Source of the DNA: an uncultured Acidobacteriota bacterium
Lineage (GTDB): Bacteria; Acidobacteriota; Thermoanaerobaculia; UBA5066
Direction: 5' to 3'
Assembly (NCBI GenBank): GCA_903845115.1
Contig: CAIMWE010000192.1
Coordinates: forward strand, 1 to 47,260
DNA length: 47,260 nt
Of this stretch, positions 31,883 to 39,946 are shown one piece after another (positions within the stretch are counted from its first letter, which is position 1; every line of letters starts with the position of its first letter). The notes beneath the pieces were generated by a model. That model was not told where the DNA came from. It worked only from the letters and a program-made list of their open reading frames with translations, and ran no database searches. The position numbers were made by a program, and so were the translations under genes.

Positions 31883-33739
31883 GTGGTTTTTCCCCGAACT
31901 CCCTCAGGACCCAAGGCGGCCCCTGGCCTCAGTTCGATCCAGTCGCTCCGCCAGACGCTCCGGGGGCTGAGGACCGACCTCGTCTCATTTGAGCGGGAGA
32001 ACGACCTTTCCACCCAGGCGATGCCCGCGACGAGGCGGGAGAGCGCCCGGAACCTCTGCCATTACGTCGCGATTCGGCGCACTGACATCCGGCAGGTCCA
32101 GGACCAGCTCGCGGCCATGGGAATCTCCTCCCTGGGACGGGCCGAATCGAACGTCCTATTCGTCCTGGACGCGGTCCTCCGGATCCTCGACCATCTCGCG
32201 GACGGCCGGGGCCGCCCGGTCTCCGGGTCGGTGAGCCGCTTCGCGCAGGGCCGCCGGACCCTGGCCGGGAACACGGATGCGCTCCTCGGGCCCAATCGTC
32301 CCGGGCGGGACGTCCGGATCATGGTCACGATGCCGAGCGAGGCGGCGCACGACTACGCCCTCGTGAGGGACCTCGTCGCGTGCGGCATGGACACGATGCG
32401 GATCAACTGCGCGCACGACGCCCCCAGCGACTGGTCCGCCATGATCCGGAACCTGCGGCGAGCCGAGCGGGAGACGGGGAGGAAGTGCCCGGTCCTGATG
32501 GACCTGGGGGGTCCGAAGCTCCGGACGGGTGCGATCGAGCACGGGATTCCCGTCGCGGACTGGCGTCCCCACCGCGACGTCCTGGGACGGATCGAAGCGC
32601 CCGCCCGGATCTGGCTGACGCCCGACCTCTCGGCGCACCCGGCCCCGCTGCCGGCCGACGCCGCCCTTCCGCTGCCTACGGAATGGCTCGAGACCCTGGC
32701 GGAGAAGGACTCCCTCCAGTTCCGCGACGCCAGGAGAGGCGTCCGGACCCTCCGAGTCGTCGGCCGGCACGGCGAGGGATGGTGGGCAGAAGGAATACGG
32801 GCCGCCTACGTCGTCCCGGGAACGAGGGTCCGGAACGTCCGCACTGGCCAGGAGGCGTCAGTGGGAGCGTTGCCGCCGGCCGAGCAGTGTCTCGTCCTCC
32901 GGCGGGGGGACATCCTGGTCCTGACCCGGGAATCGTTTCCGGGCCGCCCGGCTCGCCACGACGCGGCGGGACGCGTCGTCACCCCGGCCTCGATCCCGTG
33001 CACGCTTCCGGAGGCCTTCTCGGTCGTCGCGCCCGGCGAGAGGATCTGGTTCGACGACGGGAAGATCGGGGGAGTGATCCGCAAGGTCGGAAGGGACCAG
33101 GTCCTCGTCGAGATCACGCAGGCGCGTCCGAAGGGCGGGAACCTCCGGAGCGACAAGGGGATCAACCTGCCCGACAGCGCCCTGTCGCTGCCCGCGCTCA
33201 CGGAGAAGGACCTGGCCGACCTTCCTTTCGTGGCGAAGCACGCGGACATCGTGGGCCTCTCGTTCGTGCGGCGCCCCGAGGACATCGCGGCCCTCTCGGC
33301 CCGGCTCCAGGAGCTGGGCGCCGCCGACAAGGGGGTGGTCCTGAAGATCGAGTCCCGTCAGGCTTTCGAGGCCCTGCCGGACCTCCTGATGGCCGCGCTC
33401 CGGCTCCCCAGGTCCGGCATCATGATCGCCCGGGGGGACCTCCTCGTCGAATGCGGCTACGAGCGGCTCGCGGAGATCCAGGAGGAGATCCTCTGGCTCT
33501 GCGAAGCGGCCCACCTGCCGGTCGTCTGGGCTACCCAGGTCCTCGAGAGCCTCGCCCAGAAGGGGATCCCGTCACGGGCCGAGATCACCGACGCCGCCAT
33601 GGGCGGCCGCGCGGAGTGCGTGATGCTCAACAAGGGGCCCCACATCCTCGAGGCAATCGAGATCCTCGACAGCATCCTGCGCCGGATGCAGTCCCACCAG
33701 GCGAAGAAGACCTCCCGGCTGCGGCGCCTGCACTTCTGA
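31883..33739 (+). CDS. Pyruvate-kinase-like protein with N-terminal helical extension
   Basis: A 618-residue protein. The N-terminal helical part (1-140; SARNLCHYVAIRRTDIRQVQ) is unlike classical pyruvate kinase. The barrel follows with MDTMRINCAH, MDLGGPKLRTG, IWFDDGKIGG, LPALTEKDL, LSFVRRPED, the catalytic-region KIESRQAFE, MIARGDL and TQVLESL motifs. It lacks the C-terminal allosteric domain. An enlarged B-domain region with many basic residues occupies about 205-360. Proteins of this layout are annotated pyruvate kinase in other bacteria, but their activity is uncertain. GTG at 31883 is the first in-frame start and keeps the helical extension; no good ribosome site is visible. Pho-like repeats lie 26-41 bases upstream. 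Confidence 0.75.
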   Translation: MVFPRTPSGPKAAPGLSSIQSLRQTLRGLRTDLVSFERENDLSTQAMPATRRESARNLCHYVAIRRTDIRQVQDQLAAMGISSLGRAESNVLFVLDAVLRILDHLADGRGRPVSGSVSRFAQGRRTLAGNTDALLGPNRPGRDVRIMVTMPSEAAHDYALVRDLVACGMDTMRINCAHDAPSDWSAMIRNLRRAERETGRKCPVLMDLGGPKLRTGAIEHGIPVADWRPHRDVLGRIEAPARIWLTPDLSAHPAPLPADAALPLPTEWLETLAEKDSLQFRDARRGVRTLRVVGRHGEGWWAEGIRAAYVVPGTRVRNVRTGQEASVGALPPAEQCLVLRRGDILVLTRESFPGRPARHDAAGRVVTPASIPCTLPEAFSVVAPGERIWFDDGKIGGVIRKVGRDQVLVEITQARPKGGNLRSDKGINLPDSALSLPALTEKDLADLPFVAKHADIVGLSFVRRPEDIAALSARLQELGAADKGVVLKIESRQAFEALPDLLMAALRLPRSGIMIARGDLLVECGYERLAEIQEEILWLCEAAHLPVVWATQVLESLAQKGIPSRAEITDAAMGGRAECVMLNKGPHILEAIEILDSILRRMQSHQAKKTSRLRRLHF

Positions 33740-33828
33740 CCTGGTCCGGGCCTCGCCCTCGCTGGGTCCTACCCTAACTTCTTACACCGTCGTCGTGCCG
33801 CTCTTGTCGTCTGGGCCGGCCGAGTTCC

Positions 33829-34188
33829 TCAGACCTCGGTCGGCTTCGGATTGGAGGAGAGGGCCGCGATCCCTTCCTCGCGCGTCGCGTGGTACTCGAA
33901 GAGCCTTTCCAGGCCGGACACCCGGAGGACGAGACGGTGCCTCGACTCGAGACCCGCGAAGTGAACCGAGAATCCCTTATGGGAGAGGCGAGTCCGTAGG
34001 GCCACGAGAACCCCCACGAGGTACGAGCTGATGTACTTCACCCCGGACACCTCGAGGAGGGTCGGCCCCGGCGTGTCACGGGCGAACGAGTCGAATTCGT
34101 GCTTGAGGTCCTGGGCGGTCTCGGTGGCCAGCTTCCCTTCGAGCGTCACCACCCTCACCGGCCCGACCGTCTCGATGCTCAATGCCAT
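33829..34188 (-). CDS. STAS-domain protein (anti-sigma factor antagonist-like)
   Basis: A 119-residue single STAS domain: an N-terminal strand VRVVTLEGKLATETA, then LLEVSGVKYISSYLVGVLVAL, where the Ser pair at about 54-55 lies at the position phosphorylated in SpoIIAA/RsbV proteins (family form D-S-S-G-L). The expected Gly after the Ser is Tyr here, so phosphorylation is plausible but not certain. Such proteins act as partner switches or modules of transporters and stress regulation. There is no kinase or sigma factor next to it. AAGGAGAG lies upstream of the ATG. It is convergent with the pyruvate-kinase-like gene. Confidence 0.82.
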   Translation of the reverse strand: MALSIETVGPVRVVTLEGKLATETAQDLKHEFDSFARDTPGPTLLEVSGVKYISSYLVGVLVALRTRLSHKGFSVHFAGLESRHRLVLRVSGLERLFEYHATREEGIAALSSNPKPTEV

Positions 34189-34267
34189 GCCTCGTTACTC
34201 TCCTTCAAGCAGCTTGTACTCTGAAACTCCTGAGCATTCGCTCCGGACCCGACCCCGTACCGGCCTT

Positions 34268-34283
34268 TTTACACGGTCTTCAC
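34268..34283 (+). promoter_or_regulatory. Pho-box-like repeat pair facing a gene-free region
   Basis: TTTAC (34268) and TTCAC (34279) 11 bases apart; the longer units TTTACACGG and CTTCACACG match at seven of nine positions. No protein gene follows on the plus strand. In reverse orientation it is 80-95 bases before the STAS gene start, but all other copies face their gene. Confidence 0.4.
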
Positions 34284-34301
34284 ACGATCCCGGCTCTCCA
34301 G

Positions 34302-34440
34302 GGGCGGAACGGGGTCCCCGCCTCACGAACGAACGGGATACGTTCCGCCCGGAGGGCACGGATGGGGAATCCGTGCGCGCTCCCCGTCTTGACCCGCTCT
34401 TCCGGGCAGACGAAGAAAGCCGCCGGAGACCGGCGGCTTC
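34302..34440 (+). ncRNA. Possible structured small RNA behind a Pho-like site
   Basis: Three perfect stems follow the repeat pair: GGGCGGAACG/CGTTCCGCCC (34302-34311 with 34341-34350), GCACGGAT/ATCCGTGC (34356-34363 with 34369-34376) and AAGCCGCCGG/CCGGCGGCTT (34417-34426 with 34430-34439). The first begins close to where a transcript driven by the Pho-like site would start. There is no T-run after the last stem on this strand, so the end is uncertain and the stems may have other roles. Confidence 0.2.
34417..34439 (-). terminator. Terminator of the radC-metG transcript
   Basis: A perfect 10-base-pair GC-rich stem with a three-base loop; on the minus strand it is followed by TTTCTTCGTCT. It lies 155 bases after the metG stop and 45 bases after the relic frame that ends at 34485. 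Confidence 0.7.
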
Positions 34441-34484
34441 CAGGTGGCGCCTTCGGGAGACGCCGGGGACGAGGGGGCGGTCCG

Positions 34485-34598
34485 TTACCCGATGAGGCCC
34501 CTCCGGACGATGAAGGCGACGCCCGCGAGCGCGAGGAGGCCCGCGAGGGTCAGAAGACCGACCGGCCCGAGAGCGGGGATCCGGAAGGGACCCCTACT
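34485..34598 (-). pseudogene. Orphan IPTL-CTERM-like sorting tail
   Basis: A minus-strand frame of 37 residues that ends TAA at 34485 and overlaps the end of metG in another frame. From residue 7 it reads IPALGPVGLLTLAGLLALAG, then VAFIVRRGLIG: an Ile-Pro motif, a hydrophobic helix and a basic end, the three parts of an IPTL-CTERM (exosortase-type) C-terminal signal. A TGA sits directly upstream and there is no ATG, GTG or TTG, so it cannot be a complete gene. It looks like the last exon-like scrap of a deleted surface protein gene whose terminator now serves metG. Confidence 0.45.
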
Positions 34599-36645
34599 TC
34601 ACCCTCGTCCCGGACGGGACCGCCGGATCGACCTGCAGGAGGGAGGGCTCGCCCGTGCCGGGGAGGGAGGCCGCGAGGATCATCCCGTTGGACTCGATCC
34701 CCATCAGCTTCGCCGGGGCCAGGTTGTAGACGAACGCGAACTTCTTCCCGACGAGCTGGTCCGGTGCGTACGCCGTGGCGATGCCGCCGACGATCGTCCG
34801 GACTTCCTCGCCGAAGCGCACCGTCATCTTCATCAGCTTCTTCGACTTCTCGACCTTCTCGGCCGCCACCACCTCGCCGATCCGGATGTCGACCTTGACG
34901 AAGTCCTCGATCGGGATCTTGGCGCCTGCGGGAGCCAGGGGGGTGGCCTGGGGAGCCGCGGGGACCGGGGGAGCGGGCGGGACCGCCGCGGGCGCGGCCG
35001 GCGAGGCGGACGCCAGGGCCGGTGCGGTTTCGGGGGAAGCGGGAGCGGGCTTCGTCTCTTCGGTCACGGTTCTCTCCTTGGGGGGAGCGGGCTGGAACCA
35101 GCTCTTCGGGTCGGCTCGCGGAAAGAGCGGGGGCGCGGCGTCGAGGGGCGCCTCCAGCGGCAGCCCTCCCCACTCGAGATCGGCGGAACGGAGGGTCGCC
35201 ACCTCCCGGGACGCGCCGATCCTCCGCAGGATCTCGGCCGCGGCGGCAGGGGCGATCGGCGACAGGAGGACGGCGGCGATCCGGATCCCCTCCAGCGCGT
35301 TGAAGTGGACCCGGTGGAGCGAAGGCGTGACCCCCTCGGTCTTGACCTTCTTCCACGGCTCGCGCGTCGCGATGTAGGCGTCCACCGCCGTCACCAGCGC
35401 GCGGATCGCGTCGGCCGCCTCCTGGAAGCGGTAGGAGCGGAACGCCTCCCTCCAGGCGTCGACGGCGGCGGCCGCGGCGGTCTTCACCTCGCTGTCGGTG
35501 CAGCGCTCCGACGGCGTCTTCCCCCCGAACGCGTCGCTCGCCATCCGGACCGCGCGCGAGAGGGTGTTTCCCAGGCCGTTCGCCAGGTCGGCGTTGTAGC
35601 GCGAGAGGAACCCCTCGTCCGAGAAGCTCGCGTCCTGGCCGAACGACATCTCCGAGAGCAGGAACCACCGGAGCGCGTCGACCCCGAACTGGTCGACCAG
35701 CTCGTCCGGGCGGACGACGTTCCCGACCGACTTCGACATCTTCCGCCCGTCCCGCTCCCACCAGCCGTGGCTGATCACCTGGGTCGGGAGCGGCAGGCCC
35801 GCCGACATCAGGAACGCCGGCCAGTAGACGGCGTGGAACCGGAGGATGTCCTTCCCGACCAGGTGGAACGCCTGGGGGTCGCCGGCTCCGCCGGGCCAGC
35901 AGGTGCGGAAGAGGCGGTCGTCGCCCGTGCCGAAGCCGAGGGCGGAGATGTAGTTCGTCAGGGCGTCGAGCCAGACGTAGACGACGTGCCCGGGGTGGGA
36001 CGGGAACGGGATCCCCCACTTCACGCTCGTCCTCGACACGGAGAGCGGCTTCAGCCCCGACGCGACGAAGGAGCGGACCTCGTTCAGCCTCGACGGCGGG
36101 AAGACGAACGAGGGCTGCGAGTCGTACAGGGCGAGCAGGCGGTCCTGGTAACGGTCGAGGCGGAAGAAGAGGTTCTCCTCGCTCTGCCACTCCGGCTTGT
36201 ACCCGTGGGTCGGGCACGCGCCGTCCACCAGGTCCTTCTCCGGGTAGAACGCCTCGCAGCCGACGCAGTACCACCCCTCGTGCGCCCGGGTCTCCAGGTC
36301 GCCGGCCGCGTCGATCCGGCGGATGATCTCCACGACGCCGGGGTGGTGCCGCGCGGCATCGCTCGTCCGGATGAAGTCGTCGTTGGTGATCCCGAACTTC
36401 CGCCACAGCGCCCGGAAGGTCCCGACGTGCCGGTCGCAGACGTCGATCGGGGCGACCCCTTCGGCTCTTGCCACCTTCTCGATCTTCTGCCCGTGCTCGT
36501 CGGTCCCCGTCAGGAAGCGGACCTCGTCCCCCTCGAACCGGTGGAACCGGGCGAGGGCGTCGGTGACGACCGTCGTGTAGAGGTGGCCGATGTGGGGCCG
36601 GTCGTTGACGTAGTAGATCGGGGTGGTGAAGTAGCGGCGCGCCAT
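34594..36645 (-). CDS. metG: Methionyl-tRNA synthetase
   Basis: Class I synthetase that charges tRNA-Met, 683 residues. HIGH is at 18-21 (RPHIGHLY), a zinc-knuckle region follows near 126-148 (CVGCEAF, then a single Cys in GACPTHG, so a reduced metal site), and KMSKS is intact in GRKMSKSVGN. The anticodon-binding helical domain is followed by an Ala/Pro-rich linker of about 50 residues and a C-terminal EMAP-II/Trbp111-type tRNA-binding domain (IPIEDFVKVDIRIGEVV), which also allows dimerisation. The start is 21 bases after the radC stop, so it is second in that operon. No clear ribosome site is visible at the ATG. Confidence 0.97.
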   Translation of the reverse strand: MARRYFTTPIYYVNDRPHIGHLYTTVVTDALARFHRFEGDEVRFLTGTDEHGQKIEKVARAEGVAPIDVCDRHVGTFRALWRKFGITNDDFIRTSDAARHHPGVVEIIRRIDAAGDLETRAHEGWYCVGCEAFYPEKDLVDGACPTHGYKPEWQSEENLFFRLDRYQDRLLALYDSQPSFVFPPSRLNEVRSFVASGLKPLSVSRTSVKWGIPFPSHPGHVVYVWLDALTNYISALGFGTGDDRLFRTCWPGGAGDPQAFHLVGKDILRFHAVYWPAFLMSAGLPLPTQVISHGWWERDGRKMSKSVGNVVRPDELVDQFGVDALRWFLLSEMSFGQDASFSDEGFLSRYNADLANGLGNTLSRAVRMASDAFGGKTPSERCTDSEVKTAAAAAVDAWREAFRSYRFQEAADAIRALVTAVDAYIATREPWKKVKTEGVTPSLHRVHFNALEGIRIAAVLLSPIAPAAAAEILRRIGASREVATLRSADLEWGGLPLEAPLDAAPPLFPRADPKSWFQPAPPKERTVTEETKPAPASPETAPALASASPAAPAAVPPAPPVPAAPQATPLAPAGAKIPIEDFVKVDIRIGEVVAAEKVEKSKKLMKMTVRFGEEVRTIVGGIATAYAPDQLVGKKFAFVYNLAPAKLMGIESNGMILAASLPGTGEPSLLQVDPAVPSGTRVK

Positions 36646-36666
36646 GGGAGGGCGAGGATACCCGAA

Positions 36667-37377
36667 TCAGCCCGCGATCCAGCCCCGCTGCCGGAACGAG
36701 ACCCAGCGGCCCCGCCCCACGACGACGTGGTCGCGGACCTCGATCCCGATCGCGCGCCCCGCCTCCACGAACCGGCTCGTCGTCGCCCGGTCGTCGGCGG
36801 ACGGCTCCGCGTCCCCCGAGGGGTGGTTGTGGTAGAGGACGAGGGCGACCGCGCCGGCGAGGACCGCCTGCCGGAACACCGGACCCGGAGAGACGGCGGC
36901 CGACGTGATGCCGCCGGCGAAGACGCGGGCGTCCTCCAGGAGCCGGTTCCGCGCGTCGAGCAGGAGCGCCCCCATCACCTCGCGCTGCTCCGTCGCGAGG
37001 CTCGCCTGGAGGTACTCCGCGGCCGCCCCGGGGTTGGCGATGAGGCTCTGCTTTCCGATCTCCTCGCGGGCGACGCGGGTCGCGATCTCCGAGGCCGCGG
37101 CGATCCGGGCCGCCTTGGCCGGCCCGACCCCGGCCGTCAGCTTCTCGAGGGCCGGCCCTCCCCTCCGGAAGAGTCCCACCAGCCCGTGCCGGTCGACGAG
37201 GTCCCGGGAGAGCTCGAGGACCGGCTGTCCCGGCCGCCCGGTCCCGAGCAAGACGGCCACCAGCTCCTCGTCGGAGAGCGCGGCCGCCCCCTTCGCCAGG
37301 AGCTTCTCCCGAGGCCGGTCCTTCTCGGCCACGTCGGCGAGCCGGCCGCGGATCGGGCCCGGGCTCGAGCGGCTCAT
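36667..37377 (-). CDS. radC: RadC/JAB-domain DNA repair-type protein
   Basis: A 236-residue RadC-family protein. An N-terminal helix-hairpin-helix-like part (DRPREKLLAKGAAALSDEELVAVLLGTG, then LTAGVGPAKAARIAAA) is followed by the JAMM metalloprotease-like domain with the zinc motif HNHPSGDAEPSADD near 190-203. Despite the name, its role in DNA repair is doubtful; the biochemical function is unsettled. The ATG at 37377 overlaps the stop of a possible 37-residue frame as ATGA. It is followed by metG after 21 bases. Confidence 0.93.
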   Translation of the reverse strand: MSRSSPGPIRGRLADVAEKDRPREKLLAKGAAALSDEELVAVLLGTGRPGQPVLELSRDLVDRHGLVGLFRRGGPALEKLTAGVGPAKAARIAAASEIATRVAREEIGKQSLIANPGAAAEYLQASLATEQREVMGALLLDARNRLLEDARVFAGGITSAAVSPGPVFRQAVLAGAVALVLYHNHPSGDAEPSADDRATTSRFVEAGRAIGIEVRDHVVVGRGRWVSFRQRGWIAG

Positions 37378-37487
37378 CGCTCGAGACCGGGGGCTTCCCG
37401 GACCATCCGTTCGAAGGGCGCGCCGACGGCCACGAGCGCCACCGCCAAGGCCGGCATGACGACGAGGGAGGCCCTCCCGCAGGACAT
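37374..37487 (-). CDS. Possible small hydrophobic peptide upstream of radC
   Basis: A 37-residue frame (starts MSCGRASLVVMPALAVALVAVG) with one hydrophobic stretch and a charged end. Its TGA overlaps the radC ATG as ATGA. No ribosome site is visible before the first ATG; an internal ATG at residue 11 has GGGAGGG at long distance. It may be a leader peptide, a remnant, or chance. Confidence 0.25.
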   Translation of the reverse strand: MSCGRASLVVMPALAVALVAVGAPFERMVREAPGLER

Positions 37488-37650
37488 GAGGAGATCTTCG
37501 CACGCCGGAAGCTCCCCGGGGGACAGTTTGCCGCAGACCGGAACCGGGCGAGAATCGCGCCTTGCCGAACACCCGGACGATTCCCGCTCCGCCCCGACGG
37601 GCCCCGTTCCCGCTCGCCTCTGGGCGCCGGATGGCCTCGAAGGGAGCGGC

Positions 37651-38199
37651 ATGAGCGACCAGCTCGTCGCCCGCGGGCGCTTCCTCGACTTCATCGTCCG
37701 GAAAGGGTGGGAATTCGTCGCCCGCCGCGACGTCAACGGCATCGTCCTGATCGTCCCCGTCACCGACGCCGGGGCGATCGTCCTCGTGGAGCAGCTGCGC
37801 CCTCCGGTCGGGAAGAACGTCGTCGAGCTGCCGGCCGGCCTCTCCGGGGACGACGAGGGGGGGAAGCACGAGACGCTCGAGATGTCGGCCCTCCGGGAGC
37901 TCCTCGAGGAGACCGGGTACGAGGCCGCGACGATGGAGCGGCTCGTGGACGGCCCGCCCAGCCCGGGAGTCACGAGCGAGATCGTCACCTACTTCCTGGC
38001 GCGCGGGCTCGTGAAGCGCCACGCAGGCGGGGGGGTCGGCGGCGAGCGGATCGTCGTCCACGAGGTGCCGCTCCACCGGGCGGAAGAGTGGCTCCTCGCC
38101 CGCTCCCGCGAGGGGGCCCTCGTCGACGCGAAGGTCTGGGCCGGTCTCTACTTCGCCCGGCACCTGGGGCAGGTTCCGGGCAAGACGCTCCTCCCCTAG
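37651..38199 (+). CDS. Nudix hydrolase (ADP-ribose pyrophosphatase-like)
   Basis: A 182-residue Nudix protein. The Nudix box runs from about 72 to 94: Gly, then LEMSALRELLEETGYEA with the REXXEE catalytic core. An N-terminal strand pair (KGWEFVARRDVNGIVLIVP) and the VELPAGL segment resemble the ADP-ribose/NDP-sugar branch. It would hydrolyse a nucleoside diphosphate linked to another group, releasing two phosphorylated products. GGGAG lies six bases before the ATG. It is followed after 61 bases by the AspT-like transporter. Confidence 0.9.
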   Translation: MSDQLVARGRFLDFIVRKGWEFVARRDVNGIVLIVPVTDAGAIVLVEQLRPPVGKNVVELPAGLSGDDEGGKHETLEMSALRELLEETGYEAATMERLVDGPPSPGVTSEIVTYFLARGLVKRHAGGGVGGERIVVHEVPLHRAEEWLLARSREGALVDAKVWAGLYFARHLGQVPGKTLLP

Positions 38200-38260
38200 T
38201 CCGACGCCGCGGCGCTATCATGGGACTCCGCTGTCGCCATTCCGGCGGCGCGACGACCCC

Positions 38261-39931
38261 ATGCACGCGATCATCGACCTCTTCCGCGAAGGCTCCGTCG
38301 CCCACGCGATCCTCGTCCTGAGCCTCGCCGTCAGCGCGGGCCTGGCCCTGGGCCAGATCCGGGTCCTGAAGGTCAGCCTCGGGGTCGGAGGAGTCCTCTT
38401 CACGGGGCTCCTCCTGGGCCACCTCGGCATCACCGTGGACGCCCCGACGATGGACTTCGTCCGCGAGTTCGGGCTGATCCTCTTCGTCTACGCCATCGGG
38501 CTCCAGGTGGGCCCCGGGTTCTTCGCGTCCCTCCGGAAGCGCGGGCTCCCCCTCAACCTCCTGGCCGCCGGCATCGTCCTCGGGGGGACCGGGCTCGCCG
38601 CCCTGATCGCCTGGCTGTCGGGAATCGGGATCCCGACGGCGGTCGGCCTCCTGTCGGGAGCCGTCACGAACACCCCGAGCCTCGGCGCAGCGCAGCAGGC
38701 GCTCAAGGACCTCCCGGCCGCCAGGGCCGACGCGGTCCAGCTCCTGGGGCTGGGCTATGCGCTCGCCTACCCCTTCGGCATCTTCGGCATCCTCTTCACG
38801 TTCCAGGTCGTGCGGCGGCTCTTCTCGATCGACCCGGAGGCCGAGCGAAAGGTCTTCCAGAGATCGGAGCGGCGGGACGTCCCGTCGATCATCACCAAGG
38901 ACTTCGAGGTCGCGAATCCGAACCTCGCGGGCAAGACCGTCGACGAGCTGCTCGAGGTGACGGGCCGGGGCGTGGTCGTCACGCGGGTCTACCGCGCAGG
39001 GGTCCAGCGGGTCGCCCTCCACGACTTCCGCCTCGAGGCGGGCGACGCGCTCCACGCCGTCGGCACCGCCAGCCGTCTCGAGGCCTTCCGGGTCATCGTC
39101 GGCAAGGAGAGCGGCCTGGGCCTCCCGACGATGCCGAGCGACATCGTCTTCCGGCCGGTCGTCGTGACGAAGAAGGAGGTCGTCGGGCGGGAGATCGACG
39201 ACCTGGGCCTGGACGAGGCGTACGGCGTCATCGTCACGCGCGTGATCCGCGCCGGCATCGAGTTCACGCCGGCCAAGGGGCTCCCCCTCTCGTTCGGGGA
39301 TCGCCTGATGGTCGTCGGCGAGGCCACGGCCATCGAACGCGCCGCCAAGGAGCTGGGCGACTCCCGCGAGGACCTGGAGAAGCCGCAGATCGTCCCGATC
39401 TTCGTCGGGATCGCCCTCGGCGTCCTCGTCGGCTCGTGGCCGATCGAGATCCCCGGCGTCCCGGCCCCCGTGAAGCTGGGGCTCGCCGGCGGACCGCTCC
39501 TCGTGGCGATCCTCCTCGCCCGGCTCGGGAAGGTGGGGCCGATCCTCGTCTACATGCCGAACGCCGCGAAGTCCCTGCTCCGGGAGTTCGGCATCGCCCT
39601 CTTCCTGGCCTGCGTCGGGCTGAAGGCGGGGGAGAAGCTGATCCCGGTCCTGATGTCCCGGCAGGGCCTTCTCTGGGTGGGGCTGGGCGCCCTCATCACC
39701 GTCGTGCCGCTCGTCGTCGGCGGCATCGTGGCCCGCGCGGCGATGAAGCTCGACTTCGTCACCATCACCGGCGTCCTCTCCGGGAGCATGACCGATCCCC
39801 CCGCGCTCGCCTACGCGACCCAGCTCTTCGGGAGCGACGCCCCCTCGATCGCCTACGCCACCGTCTACCCGCTGACGATGCTCCTCCGCGTCGTCCTCGC
39901 GCAGCTCTTCGTCCTGGTGGGGCTGGGATAG
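38261..39931 (+). CDS. Putative transporter of the AspT/YidE family with RCK_C domains
   Basis: A 556-residue inner-membrane protein. Five or six helices at 15-190 (with FGLILFVYAIGLQVGPGFF and GLLSGAVTNTPSLGAAQQAL, the family's repeated pore motif) are followed by two cytoplasmic TrkA-C (RCK_C) domains at about 205-365, then a second set of helices with the matching repeat TGVLSGSMTDPPALAYA. This AspT-type inverted-repeat layout belongs to aspartate:alanine exchangers and to YidE/YbjL proteins of unknown substrate. TATCAT at 38215-38220 could be its -10 box. No ribosome site is evident before the ATG. Confidence 0.9.
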   Translation: MHAIIDLFREGSVAHAILVLSLAVSAGLALGQIRVLKVSLGVGGVLFTGLLLGHLGITVDAPTMDFVREFGLILFVYAIGLQVGPGFFASLRKRGLPLNLLAAGIVLGGTGLAALIAWLSGIGIPTAVGLLSGAVTNTPSLGAAQQALKDLPAARADAVQLLGLGYALAYPFGIFGILFTFQVVRRLFSIDPEAERKVFQRSERRDVPSIITKDFEVANPNLAGKTVDELLEVTGRGVVVTRVYRAGVQRVALHDFRLEAGDALHAVGTASRLEAFRVIVGKESGLGLPTMPSDIVFRPVVVTKKEVVGREIDDLGLDEAYGVIVTRVIRAGIEFTPAKGLPLSFGDRLMVVGEATAIERAAKELGDSREDLEKPQIVPIFVGIALGVLVGSWPIEIPGVPAPVKLGLAGGPLLVAILLARLGKVGPILVYMPNAAKSLLREFGIALFLACVGLKAGEKLIPVLMSRQGLLWVGLGALITVVPLVVGGIVARAAMKLDFVTITGVLSGSMTDPPALAYATQLFGSDAPSIAYATVYPLTMLLRVVLAQLFVLVGLG

Positions 39932-39946
39932 GCGAAGGCCCCTCTC

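Larger units (their letters stand above)
34189..34593. other. 405-base stretch without a supported gene
   Basis: Between the STAS and metG genes. It holds a Pho-like repeat pair on the plus strand (34268-34283), a chain of perfect stem-loops on 34302-34376, a 10-base-pair terminator-type hairpin at 34417-34439, and a 37-codon minus-strand relic of a C-terminal sorting signal at 34485-34598. A plus-strand open frame across it continues antisense into metG and I do not accept it as coding. Confidence 0.6.

Noticed and set aside
34444-38199. Very long plus-strand open frame antisense to metG and radC
   Set aside because: It lies opposite two clearly conserved genes, is Arg/Gly/Glu-rich without any domain, and long shadow frames are expected at 70% GC. 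Only its end, from 37651, is a real gene (Nudix).
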